Origin: JACMLD01 sp036500065
Lineage (GTDB): Bacteria; Bacteroidota; Bacteroidia; Chitinophagales; Chitinophagaceae
DNA length: 13,162 bases
Reading direction: 5' to 3'
Assembly: GCA_036500065.1 (NCBI GenBank)
Contig: DASYCT010000329.1
Location: 1 to 13,162 of the forward strand
Positions 1 to 5,997 of the stretch are shown piece by piece. The stretch's first letter is position 1; each line of letters opens with the position of its first letter. The notes beneath the pieces were generated by a model. The model was not told the DNA's origin and made no database searches. It saw only the letters and a list, made by a program, of their open reading frames with translations. The translations under genes were made by a program, and so were the position numbers.

Positions 1-639
1 CTTTACTTCAAACACGCCATCGCCCAACTCGAGGATGGAAATATCAAAGGTACCACCACCTAAGTCGTACACGGCTATCTTAATATCGCGGTGTTGTTTA
101 TCGAAACCGTAAGCCAATGCTGCGGCAGTCGGTTCGTTAATGATACGGCGAACGGTAAGGCCTGCAATTTCGCCGGCTTCCTTGGTTGCCTGGCGCTGGG
201 CGTCGTTGAAATAAGCCGGAACGGTAATCACCGCTTCGGTCACTTCCTGGCCCAGGTAGTCTTCCGCTGTTTTCTTCATCTTCTGCAGGATCATGGCGGA
301 GAGTTCCTGCGGGGTATATAACCGGCCGTCTATGTCAATACGGACGGTATTATTGTCACCTTTGGCGACTTTATAGCTCCAATGACTGATTTCTTCCGTC
401 ACCTCGTCAAAACGGCGGCCCATGAAACGCTTCACACTCATGATGGTGTTATGCGGGTTGGTAATGGCCTGGCGTTTGGCAGGGTCTCCTACCTTACGCT
501 CCCCATTCTTCAAAAAAGCCACGACTGAAGGGGTAGTGCGGCGACCTTCCTCATTGGGGATGACCACGGGTTCACTGCCTTCCATGACGGCAACACAGCT
601 ATTCGTGGTTCCAAGGTCTATTCCTATTATCTTTCCCAT
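1..639 (-). CDS. dnaK: Molecular chaperone DnaK (Hsp70), N-terminal part, cut by the left edge
   Basis: Hsp70 chaperone that binds and releases unfolded polypeptides in the cytoplasm in an ATP cycle driven by DnaJ and GrpE. The visible 213 codons cover about half of the nucleotide-binding domain; the rest of the ATPase and the whole substrate-binding domain lie beyond the window. Seen directly: the phosphate-1 motif IDLGTTNS (residues 7-14), the conserved RRTTPSVVAF region (33-42), VPAYFNDAQRQATK (140-153), the connect motif NEPTAAALAYG (168-178), and the phosphate-2 motif YDLGGGTFD (191-199). The ATG at 639 gives MGKIIGIDLGTTNS, the usual DnaK start. No clear ribosome binding site precedes it, as is normal in Bacteroidota. 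The frame is intact to the edge, so this is a partial gene by position only. Identity is essentially certain. Confidence 0.98.
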   Translation of the reverse strand, partial: MGKIIGIDLGTTNSCVAVMEGSEPVVIPNEEGRRTTPSVVAFLKNGERKVGDPAKRQAITNPHNTIMSVKRFMGRRFDEVTEEISHWSYKVAKGDNNTVRIDIDGRLYTPQELSAMILQKMKKTAEDYLGQEVTEAVITVPAYFNDAQRQATKEAGEIAGLTVRRIINEPTAAALAYGFDKQHRDIKIAVYDLGGGTFDISILELGDGVFEVK

Positions 640-671
640 AATTGATAGAATTTAACGTTCAGCGATATGTT

Positions 672-687
672 GTCAATGATTATGCCA
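672..687 (-). promoter_or_regulatory. Sigma-54-like promoter candidate upstream of dnaK
   Basis: Read on the minus strand, TGGCATAATCATTGAC fits the spacing of the sigma-54 consensus (TGGCAC, then TTGC) exactly. The -24 half TGGCA is perfect; the -12 half reads TTGA instead of TTGC. It would start transcription near 661 and give a leader of about 22 nt before the dnaK ATG at 639. The site sits in an inverted repeat: the inner arms are ATGCC/GGCAT with a 2-nt loop, and the outer arms TGTCA/TGACA span 671-697. No CIRCE-type HrcA operator is visible. Sigma-54-like motifs upstream of heat-shock genes in Bacteroidota are something I recall and could not check, so the call is tentative. Confidence 0.4.
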
Positions 688-752
688 CGGCATGACAGGG
701 TGAAAAAATGGCAGAAAGCAAGATACAATAAGGCCTTTTTTTCTGTTATTCC

Positions 753-760
753 TACCTTTA
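753..760 (+). promoter_or_regulatory. Possible -7 element of the DUF3052/OmdA gene
   Basis: TACCTTTA matches the Bacteroidota -7 consensus TAnnTTTG at all fixed positions but the last. It lies 18 nt before the ATG at 779, a plausible distance. No convincing -33 TTTG is seen at the expected spacing, so the call is weak. Confidence 0.3.
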
Positions 761-778
761 ATTCTAAAATTTACTGCC

Positions 779-1438
779 ATGCCTGCCACCATTGCCCAAA
801 AGCTGAAAATCAGGGAAGGAAACACCCTGCGCGTCCTTCACCCGCCTGCCGGGTTCGCCAAAAGCCTCGGGGTGCTGCCGGCGGGAGTATCGGTGCTGGA
901 GTCCGGCCGCGGCTACCAGCAGCTGCATTGGTTTGTGAACGACCGGGCGCAGATGGAAAAGGAACTGGGCAAGGTGTTGCCCCTGGTAAAGGGCGAGACC
1001 CTATGCTGGATCTATTATCCCAAGGGTAGTTCGGGCAGGCAGACCGATCTCACCCGCGACAAAGGCTGGGACGCCCTGCTGCAACACGGGGATGAGCTGA
1101 CCTGGATAAGCCTTATCAGTTTTGACGATACCTGGTCGGCTTTTGGCTTCCGCCACAAAACGGAGGCGGATAAAAAGAAGACCCCCAAACCGGCTGAGCG
1201 CCCCATACTGGACTATATCGACCCCAAAACAAAAACCATCCGCCTGCCCGACGATTTGGCAGCAGCACTGGCAAAAAAGAAAAAGGAAAAGGCTTTCTTC
1301 GACGCACTTTCCTTTACTAACCGCAAGGAGTACGTGGAATGGGTAGTAACCGCCAAACGGGAGGAAACGCGAGCGGAAAGGGTTAAGGGAACGATAGAGC
1401 GATTGGGAAAAGAATGGAAGAATCCGGCGAACAGGTAG
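779..1438 (+). CDS. DUF3052-like / YdeI-OmdA (PF13376-like) two-domain protein
   Basis: Cytoplasmic 219-residue protein of unknown biochemical function with two recognisable parts. Residues about 6-127 resemble DUF3052: a KLKIREG start, a hydrophobic strand with LPAGV, a strand leading into YYPKGSSG (79-86), and a closing DDTWSAFGF (116-124). A charged linker (about 128-150) leads to residues 155-210, which match the YdeI/OmpD-associated (OmdA) C-terminal domain: LPDDLAAAL, a lysine run, AFFDALSFTNRKEYVEWV, then a basic helix with repeated ER/KR residues. OmdA-domain proteins have been linked to bacteriocin protection and cell-envelope traits, but no activity is established for this architecture. 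No signal peptide or membrane segment is present. The ATG at 779 is the first plausible start and lies divergent from dnaK. The family call is from memory of sequence patterns. Confidence 0.8.
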   Translation: MPATIAQKLKIREGNTLRVLHPPAGFAKSLGVLPAGVSVLESGRGYQQLHWFVNDRAQMEKELGKVLPLVKGETLCWIYYPKGSSGRQTDLTRDKGWDALLQHGDELTWISLISFDDTWSAFGFRHKTEADKKKTPKPAERPILDYIDPKTKTIRLPDDLAAALAKKKKEKAFFDALSFTNRKEYVEWVVTAKREETRAERVKGTIERLGKEWKNPANR

Positions 1439-1459
1439 ATATGCGCTTTTATAACAGCG

Positions 1460-1517
1460 CGTCCCGCCAGGAACGGCTCGTGGGTAGATTAACCCACCAG
1501 ATGTCCCTAACGGGACA
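1460..1517. repeat. Three-hairpin palindromic element (REP-like)
   Basis: Three short hairpins follow one another with exactly 4-nt spacers. Hairpin 1 (1460-1475) is CGTCCC/GGAACG with one mismatch and loop GCCA. Hairpin 2 (1480-1497) is GTGGGT/ACCCAC, perfect, with loop AGATTA. Hairpin 3 (1502-1517) is TGTCCC/GGGACA, perfect, with loop TAAC. Hairpins 1 and 3 share the GTCCC core, so the whole is roughly symmetrical about hairpin 2. It lies between two convergent genes. I recall similar GTTCC...TACCCAC...GTTCC units dispersed in Bacteroidota genomes, but only one copy is visible here. It may also stop transcription from both sides, though it lacks a T-run. Confidence 0.65.
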
Positions 1518-1539
1518 ATGATGCGGCCATTTTCGTCAG

Positions 1540-1565
1540 ATCATTATTACTATTCGTGTAATGAT
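1540..1565 (-). terminator. Weak AT-rich hairpin at the end of the prenyl synthase gene
   Basis: ATCATTA (1540-1546) pairs with TAATGAT (1559-1565), plus one G-T pair, around a loop of about 10 nt. The stem touches the TAA stop (1565-1567) of the minus-strand gene. It is AT-rich and has no clear T-tract, so it may be chance; termination may depend more on the stronger hairpins next to it. Confidence 0.25.
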
Positions 1566-2530
1566 TAATACTCCCTTTGTACAAGAAACGCCGCCAGCTC
1601 TTTTAACGGCGTCTTACGGACAGAAATAACCGCGGTATCTTCGAGGTGCCCGGCGGCGGCCTCCATGTATTTTTCCTTGAGATCGATGGCCCATTTGTCG
1701 ACGCCGCATTCTTTAAAAATAGCAAGCACCTTCTCTACTTTATTGGAAGGATTTTCGGCCATCAGGCGCCGCAGTTCCTTTTGCCCCGCGGGGTTGGCGG
1801 TTTCCAGCGCATGGATCATGAGAAAGGTTTTCTTATTGGTCACGATATCGCCGCCGGGCTGCTTTCCAAACTTGGCGGCGTCACCAAAAGCGTCGAGGTA
1901 ATCGTCCTGTAGCTGGAAGGCGATACCGAGGTTCTTGCCAAATTCAAAGAGATGCCGCTGGTTGCCCGTCCCGGAACCGCCGAGAATGGCGCCGATTTGC
2001 AGGCTGGCGGCCAGCAGCACCGAGGTTTTCAGGGTGATCATGTGCAGGTATTCTTCGAGGCTGACCTTCTCTTTTTTCTCAAAATCCATGTCAAGCTGCT
2101 GCCCCTCGCATACTTCGCGGGCGGTTTTATTGAACAGGTGAATGATGCGTTGTGCGTGGGAGGGGCTGATCTTGTTGAGATAATCGTAGGCTACGACCAG
2201 CATTACATCCCCGGACAGCAGGGCGGTAGCCTCCCCGTATTTTTCATGCACGGTGGGCATTCCACGGCGCAGAGGGGCCTTGTCCATAATATCGTCGTGC
2301 ACCAGCGTGAAGTTGTGGAAAAGCTCGATGGCCGTGGCCACGTCCCAGCAGTCGGGGTGAATATCGCCGAACAATTCATTCCCCATCAGGCAGATCACCG
2401 GGCGGATGCGTTTGCCGCCGAGCGTAAGAAAATAATCGTTGGGCGCATACAGGCTGGCCGGCTCCGATGGAAAATGCCTTACTTCAAACCGTTGTTTAAA
2501 CTGCTTCGAAAGTTCTTCAAATGAATGCAT
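1565..2530 (-). CDS. Short-chain polyprenyl diphosphate synthase (GGPP/FPP synthase type)
   Basis: Trans-prenyltransferase that condenses isopentenyl diphosphate with an allylic diphosphate to make a linear prenyl diphosphate, precursor of quinones, carotenoids and other isoprenoids. It is a soluble, all-helical cytoplasmic enzyme; 321 residues is normal. Seen: GGKRIRP (38-44); first Asp-rich motif DDIMD (79-83) followed by RRG (88-90); GQQLDMDF (143-150); KT (168-169); second Asp-rich motif FQLQDDYLD (205-213); GGDIVTNKKT (226-235). All metal and diphosphate ligands are present. The first motif has no two-residue insertion, and Phe lies five residues before it (FTLVHDD), the arrangement of archaeal-type GGPP synthases; product length is therefore inferred as C20, not proven. 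The ATG at 2530 is the natural start. Transcribed alone, convergent with the DUF3052/OmdA gene. Confidence 0.92.
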   Translation of the reverse strand: MHSFEELSKQFKQRFEVRHFPSEPASLYAPNDYFLTLGGKRIRPVICLMGNELFGDIHPDCWDVATAIELFHNFTLVHDDIMDKAPLRRGMPTVHEKYGEATALLSGDVMLVVAYDYLNKISPSHAQRIIHLFNKTAREVCEGQQLDMDFEKKEKVSLEEYLHMITLKTSVLLAASLQIGAILGGSGTGNQRHLFEFGKNLGIAFQLQDDYLDAFGDAAKFGKQPGGDIVTNKKTFLMIHALETANPAGQKELRRLMAENPSNKVEKVLAIFKECGVDKWAIDLKEKYMEAAAGHLEDTAVISVRKTPLKELAAFLVQREY

Positions 2531-2536
2531 GAAACA

Positions 2537-2570
2537 CGAATTAACGCTAATTAAACCGAATGACGCTAAT
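2537..2570 (-). repeat. Two direct repeats in the leader of the prenyl synthase gene
   Basis: On the minus strand, ATTAGCGTCATTCG (2557-2570) and ATTAGCGTTAATTCG (2537-2551) occur 20 nt apart just upstream of the ATG at 2530. They differ by one substitution and one inserted base. They could be operator half-sites, or a fragment of the AT-rich dispersed repeats common in Bacteroidota; the sequence cannot decide between these. Confidence 0.5.
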
Positions 2571-2727
2571 GAGGCGACAAACAGACCTGGTTATTATCAA
2601 CGCCGCTAAAATATTGAATTTTAATTTGAATTATTTTTGGCAATAACCGCGATGGTATTTTGTCCCCGCGGGTTCATTTTTCAAAAAACACCTGGTCAGA
2701 TTAAGAGTATACCCTTGATCGAAAACC

Positions 2728-2816
2728 CGGAGTATCCCCCCTCCAAACCAGCACCAAACAGGGAGTAAGTAGGGAGTATCTGGGGAGTATCCCGGGAGTA
2801 ACCCCCGGGTATCCCC
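2728..2816. repeat. 11-bp GGGAGTA tandem repeat array
   Basis: Four consecutive 11-bp units start at 2761, 2772, 2783 and 2794: GGGAGTAAGTA, GGGAGTATCTG, GGGAGTATCCC, GGGAGTAACCC. A decayed unit, GGGTATCCCC, follows at 2807. An outlying copy, CGGAGTATCCC, starts at 2728, exactly three periods (33 nt) before the first unit. A further GAGTAT lies at 2705-2710. The 11-bp period is close to one helical turn, so each copy faces the same side of the DNA. The array ends about 110 bp before the SAM hydrolase start. Its function is unknown; it may be a set of protein-binding sites or a simple expanded repeat. Confidence 0.75.
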
Positions 2817-2886
2817 GGAAATGCCCCCGGAAACCGGTCCAAAACCAGCCTTTTTCGCCCGGTGGAAAAATAACGGGATACTGGCT

Positions 2887-2894
2887 TAATTTTG
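2887..2894 (+). promoter_or_regulatory. -7 promoter element of the SAM hydrolase gene
   Basis: TAATTTTG is a perfect match to the Bacteroidota -7 consensus TAnnTTTG. It would start transcription near 2900, giving a leader of about 25 nt before the ATG at 2925, and so argues against any start codon further upstream. No good -33 TTTG is seen at the expected distance. Confidence 0.5.
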
Positions 2895-2924
2895 CCTTCA
2901 TTTCACAAACAAAAACACCCGCGC

Positions 2925-3827
2925 ATGAGACGCTTTTTTCTTTTCCTTCTCCTCCCCTTTTTGCTGGCCGCCGGCGCACAGGCGCAAAATGGAATGCTGG
3001 TTTTCCAAACCGATTTTGGTTTGAAAGACGGGGCCGTGTCGGAAATGAAAGGTGTCGCCATGCAGGTAGACCCTTCCCTGAAGCTGTTTGATCTTACCCA
3101 TGAGATCCCCGCCTTTAATATCTGGGAAGCAGGATACCGCTTGCAGCAAACCGTTCGTTACTGGCCAAAAGGCACGGTATTCGTCAACGTGGTGGACCCG
3201 GGCGTGGGCACCAGCCGCAAAGCCGTGGTGCTCAAAACCAGGAGCGGCCATTATATCGTATCGCCCGACAACGGCAGCCTGGCGCTGGTGGCGGAAACGC
3301 TCGGCATAGACGGCGTAAGGGAGATAGACGAAAAAACAAACCGCCTCCCGGGTTCGGGCGACTCGCACACGTTTCACGGGCGTGATATATTCACCTATAC
3401 CGCCGCAAGGCTGGCATCCGGCAAAATAAGCTGGGAGCAGGTAGGGCCTGCCCTGCCCGCAAAAGTGATACAGATAGATTACCAGCAGGCAGTGGCGGCG
3501 GACGGTGGTATAAAAGGAAACATCCCTATCCTCGATATTCAGTATGGAAACGTCTGGACAAATATCCCGGAGAAGATGGTGGATCAACTGGGCATTCACT
3601 ATGGCGATAAACTGACGGTGGAAATTTACCGCAAGGGGCAGTTGAAATGGACCGGGCAGATCAGTTTTGAGAAAACCTTCGACAACGTGCCCGAAGGGCA
3701 ACCCCTCTGTTATATCAATAGCCTGCTCAATTTTTCGATAGCGCTTAACATGGGCAGCTTTGCACAGAAATATGAAATCAGCAGCGGCGCCGATTGGGGA
3801 ATCCTGATCAAAAAAGCAGGACAATGA
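2925..3827 (+). CDS. SAM hydrolase (DUF62/SAM hydroxide adenosyltransferase family) with signal peptide
   Basis: Member of the chlorinase/fluorinase superfamily (PF01887). Most bacterial and archaeal members split S-adenosylmethionine with water into adenosine and methionine. 300 residues is a normal length once the leader is counted. Seen: QTDFGLKDG (28-36) with the ribose-binding Asp30; DLTHEIPAFN (56-65); VDPGVGTSRKAVV (90-102) with Asp91 and Arg98; SPDNGSL (113-119); HTFHGRDIF (148-156). Asp91, Arg98 and His151 fit the Asp-Arg-His triad known from DUF62 hydrolases. The first 21 residues (MRRFFLFLLL then an AAGAQAQ site) form a clear signal peptide, so the protein should be exported, which is odd for a SAM-consuming enzyme. 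The ATG at 2925 is chosen because it begins the signal peptide and lies downstream of the -7 element. The stop codon overlaps a large palindrome. Confidence 0.93.
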   Translation: MRRFFLFLLLPFLLAAGAQAQNGMLVFQTDFGLKDGAVSEMKGVAMQVDPSLKLFDLTHEIPAFNIWEAGYRLQQTVRYWPKGTVFVNVVDPGVGTSRKAVVLKTRSGHYIVSPDNGSLALVAETLGIDGVREIDEKTNRLPGSGDSHTFHGRDIFTYTAARLASGKISWEQVGPALPAKVIQIDYQQAVAADGGIKGNIPILDIQYGNVWTNIPEKMVDQLGIHYGDKLTVEIYRKGQLKWTGQISFEKTFDNVPEGQPLCYINSLLNFSIALNMGSFAQKYEISSGADWGILIKKAGQ

Positions 3828-3870
3828 CATACGGTGGGTCGCCCTTTAAGGGCGGCTCACCGTATGTCAT
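3824..3870. terminator. 47-nt near-perfect palindrome, likely bidirectional terminator
   Basis: A 23-bp stem closes around a single central base: ATGACATACGGTG at the left pairs with CACCGTATGTCAT at the right, with an inner GCCCTT/AAGGGC core. The only imperfections are two G-T pairs. It lies between two convergent genes; the TGA stop of the SAM hydrolase (3825-3827) is inside its left arm, and it starts 41 nt past the rnr stop. There is no T-run on either side, so it is not a textbook intrinsic terminator, but its position and strength suggest transcription end or RNA 3' protection. Confidence 0.7.
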
Positions 3871-3910
3871 CCAGGCCCAAACAACAGCTCGTGGCTCATA
3901 GCTAAAGATG

Positions 3911-5926
3911 CTATTTCCGATCCTTTTTCTTCCTGAACTTCGCCTTATTCTGTGCTTCCGGGGTGTCAGTCACGCCGGTAAGCACCCACTCATAGTCCAT
4001 CTGGCGTTTGGCGAGGTTAGCGGAAATGACTTTTATGCGCACTTTATCGCCCATGCGGAAAGCGCGGCCGCTGCGGCGGCCTACGAGGCTGTAATCGCTT
4101 TCGACGTGGCGGAAATCGTCGTAATCGGTCAGGCTGTTGATGCTCACCAGCCCTTCGCATTTATGCTCGATGGTTTCCACCCAGAAGCCAAACGAAGCCA
4201 CCCCGCTTATGACACCGTCGAATTCCTCCCCGAGCTTGTCCTGCATGAACTCCACCTGCTTGTATTTATTGGCGGCGCGTTCTGCGTCCATGGCTGCCCG
4301 TTCGCGTTCACTGCAATGCTTGCATTTGGTGTCCATCTTTTTATCGATCGCTATCTTTTCATCCAGCACTTCCTGCAGGATACGATGCACCATGATGTCC
4401 GGGTAGCGGCGTATGGGAGAAGTAAAATGCGTATAGTTCTCAAATCCAAGCCCGTAATGCCCGATGTTTTCGGAGGTATAGATGGCTTTGGCCATGGTGC
4501 GGATGCCGAGCTGTTCCAGCACATGCTGCTCGGGCTTGCCCTTTACGTCCGCCAGCATCTGGTTGAACGAAACGGCGATGCCTTCAGGCGTTTTGGTATC
4601 AAACTTATGACCGTATTTCTGTGCAAAAGCCACAAAAGGCAGCAGCTTTTCCTCGTCGGGTTCATCGTGTACACGGTAGGGAAACGGAACAGGTTTCTTA
4701 TTCACTTTCACCGCAGCGACGGTTTCCGCCACCACGCGGTTGGCGAGCAGCATAAACTCTTCCACCAGTTGATGGGCTTCCTTGCTTTCCTTGATCATGA
4801 TGCCGATGGGCTTGCCCTTTTCATCCAGGCGAAACCGCACTTCCTGCGAGGAAAAGTTAATAGCCCCTTTTTTAAACCGCTGCTTGCGGAAGCGCTGTGC
4901 AAGACTGTTGAGGATAAGCACTTCGTCTTTGTAGGGCCCCGTTTCTGTTTCGATGATGGCCTGCGCGTCCTCGTAGGTAAACCGGTGGTCGGAATGAATG
5001 ACGGTGCGGCCAATCCACTGCTTTTTAATATCGCCCTTGGGCGTAATCTCAAAAATGGAGGAAAAGGTAAACTTGTCCTCGTGCGGGCGGAGCGAGCATA
5101 ACTCGTTGGAGATGCGCTCGGGCAGCATGGGGTTTACGCGGTCGGGCAGGTACACCGAGGTGGCGCGGGAATAAGCTTCAATGTCCAGCTCGGTTTCCGG
5201 TTCGACATAATAACTCACATCGGCGATATGCACCCCCACTTCATAATTGCCGTTTTTCAGCACGCGGAAGGAAATGGCATCGTCAAAATCCTTTGCATCC
5301 ACCGGGTCGATGGTAAAGGTGAGTATATCGCGGACGTCTTTTCTTTTTTTGATCTCCTTTTCCGCCAGCGTATCGGGCAGGCGTTCGGAGGCTTCGATGA
5401 CTTCTTCGGGAAAGCTGATGGGGAAACCGTTTTCCATGATGATTTCCTTCATGGCAAGGTCGTTGGTATTGCTGGCATCCATCACCTGTAGCACTTCACC
5501 GGCGGGCTTGCGGCTCTTATCCCAGGAAGTGAGCTTTACGATTACCTTATCGCCGTCTTTGGCGCCGTTGAGTTTGTCGAGCGGCACATAAAAATCAGGC
5601 ATCGGCTTTTCGGTCTCGGCGATAAAAAAAGCGAAATTCTGTTTTACTTCCAGCCTGCCCATAAATTCGGTCTGCTTGCGCTCCACCACTTCCACTACCT
5701 CGCCCTGTTTGCGGCCGGCTTTGTGCTGGTCGCCGATGATGCGGGCCCGCACCGTATCGCCGTGCATGGCGGTATTGAAAGCATTGGGCCGCACGAGGAT
5801 GTCGGTATCCAGTTTATCTACGATCACATAGCCCATGCCTGAACGGGTAATATCGAGTTTTCCTTTGTAGAGGTCCGCGGAGCTTGTCTTTTTTTTCTTT
5901 TTTTTGGATGAATCTTTTCTTCCCAT
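3911..5926 (-). CDS. rnr: Ribonuclease R (RNB-family 3'-5' exoribonuclease)
   Basis: Processive 3'-5' hydrolytic exoribonuclease that degrades structured RNA, rRNA fragments and mRNA decay intermediates in the cytoplasm. 671 residues, shorter than E. coli RNase R (813), which has extra terminal regions. Order of parts: lysine-rich N terminus (4-13); cold-shock-like OB domains (about 20-150); RNB catalytic domain (about 200-520) with the Mg-binding cluster IDPVDAKDFDDA (206-217) and the signature THFTSPIRRYPD (499-510); S1 domain (about 566-650, starting GEEFDGVISGVASFGFWVE); short basic tail KAKFRKKKDRK. All RNB Asp residues are present. The ATG at 5926 gives MGRKDSSKKK. Codons 8-13 contain two A8 runs (5889-5896 and 5898-5905 on the opposite strand), a possible slippage site. 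It follows lpxK by 71 nt. Confidence 0.97.
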   Translation of the reverse strand: MGRKDSSKKKKKKTSSADLYKGKLDITRSGMGYVIVDKLDTDILVRPNAFNTAMHGDTVRARIIGDQHKAGRKQGEVVEVVERKQTEFMGRLEVKQNFAFFIAETEKPMPDFYVPLDKLNGAKDGDKVIVKLTSWDKSRKPAGEVLQVMDASNTNDLAMKEIIMENGFPISFPEEVIEASERLPDTLAEKEIKKRKDVRDILTFTIDPVDAKDFDDAISFRVLKNGNYEVGVHIADVSYYVEPETELDIEAYSRATSVYLPDRVNPMLPERISNELCSLRPHEDKFTFSSIFEITPKGDIKKQWIGRTVIHSDHRFTYEDAQAIIETETGPYKDEVLILNSLAQRFRKQRFKKGAINFSSQEVRFRLDEKGKPIGIMIKESKEAHQLVEEFMLLANRVVAETVAAVKVNKKPVPFPYRVHDEPDEEKLLPFVAFAQKYGHKFDTKTPEGIAVSFNQMLADVKGKPEQHVLEQLGIRTMAKAIYTSENIGHYGLGFENYTHFTSPIRRYPDIMVHRILQEVLDEKIAIDKKMDTKCKHCSERERAAMDAERAANKYKQVEFMQDKLGEEFDGVISGVASFGFWVETIEHKCEGLVSINSLTDYDDFRHVESDYSLVGRRSGRAFRMGDKVRIKVISANLAKRQMDYEWVLTGVTDTPEAQNKAKFRKKKDRK

Positions 5927-5947
5927 TAGTGTATTGTATTATAAATT

Positions 5948-5963
5948 ACCCGCATCGGCGGGT
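5948..5963 (-). terminator. Small GC hairpin between lpxK and rnr
   Basis: ACCCGC pairs perfectly with GCGGGT around a 4-nt loop. On the minus strand it lies 34 nt after the lpxK stop and 21 nt before the rnr ATG, followed by AATTTATAAT rather than a T-run. It may attenuate read-through from lpxK or shape the rnr leader. Confidence 0.4.
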
Positions 5964-5997
5964 GTGCTGGGATAAGGTTGGAGAATGCGTTTAGGGG

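Larger units (their letters stand above)
2531..2924. other. Gene-free region between divergent genes
   Basis: About 390 bp separate the prenyl synthase start (2530, minus) from the SAM hydrolase start (2925, plus). It holds a pair of direct repeats next to the prenyl synthase start, an AT-rich segment (about 2608-2642) that may help promoter activity, an 8-bp CCCGCGGG palindrome near 2665-2672, the G-rich 11-bp tandem repeat (2728-2816), and a -7 element for the plus-strand gene. No coding sequence with believable composition and no RNA gene was recognised. Confidence 0.75.

Noticed and set aside
667..1029. Plus-strand 120-codon frame overlapping the DUF3052/OmdA gene
   Set aside because: Out of frame with the domain-bearing gene, with Pro/Arg/Gly-rich translation typical of a shifted frame.
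1441..1564. Small peptide frame from the ATG at 1441
   Set aside because: The frame runs through the three-hairpin element with no start context and no similarity that I recognise.
2728..2816. CRISPR array
   Set aside because: The units are 11 bp with no separate unique spacers of normal length and no cas genes nearby.
2701..2979. 92-codon minus-strand open frame across the 11-bp repeats
   Set aside because: Its C-terminal half is the translated tandem repeat and its N-terminal part overlaps the SAM hydrolase signal peptide region; no family pattern.
2898..3830. 310-codon minus-strand open frame opposite the SAM hydrolase
   Set aside because: Shadow of a well-supported gene on the other strand; composition rich in His and Cys with no recognisable domain.
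3887..3906. Short AGCTCGTGGCTCATAGCT repeat near the rnr stop
   Set aside because: Only two degenerate half-copies; too short to support as a separate element.
3908..5101. 397-codon plus-strand open frame opposite rnr
   Set aside because: It lies wholly antisense to a certain RNase R gene, its translation shows no family motif, and long antisense frames arise from codon bias.
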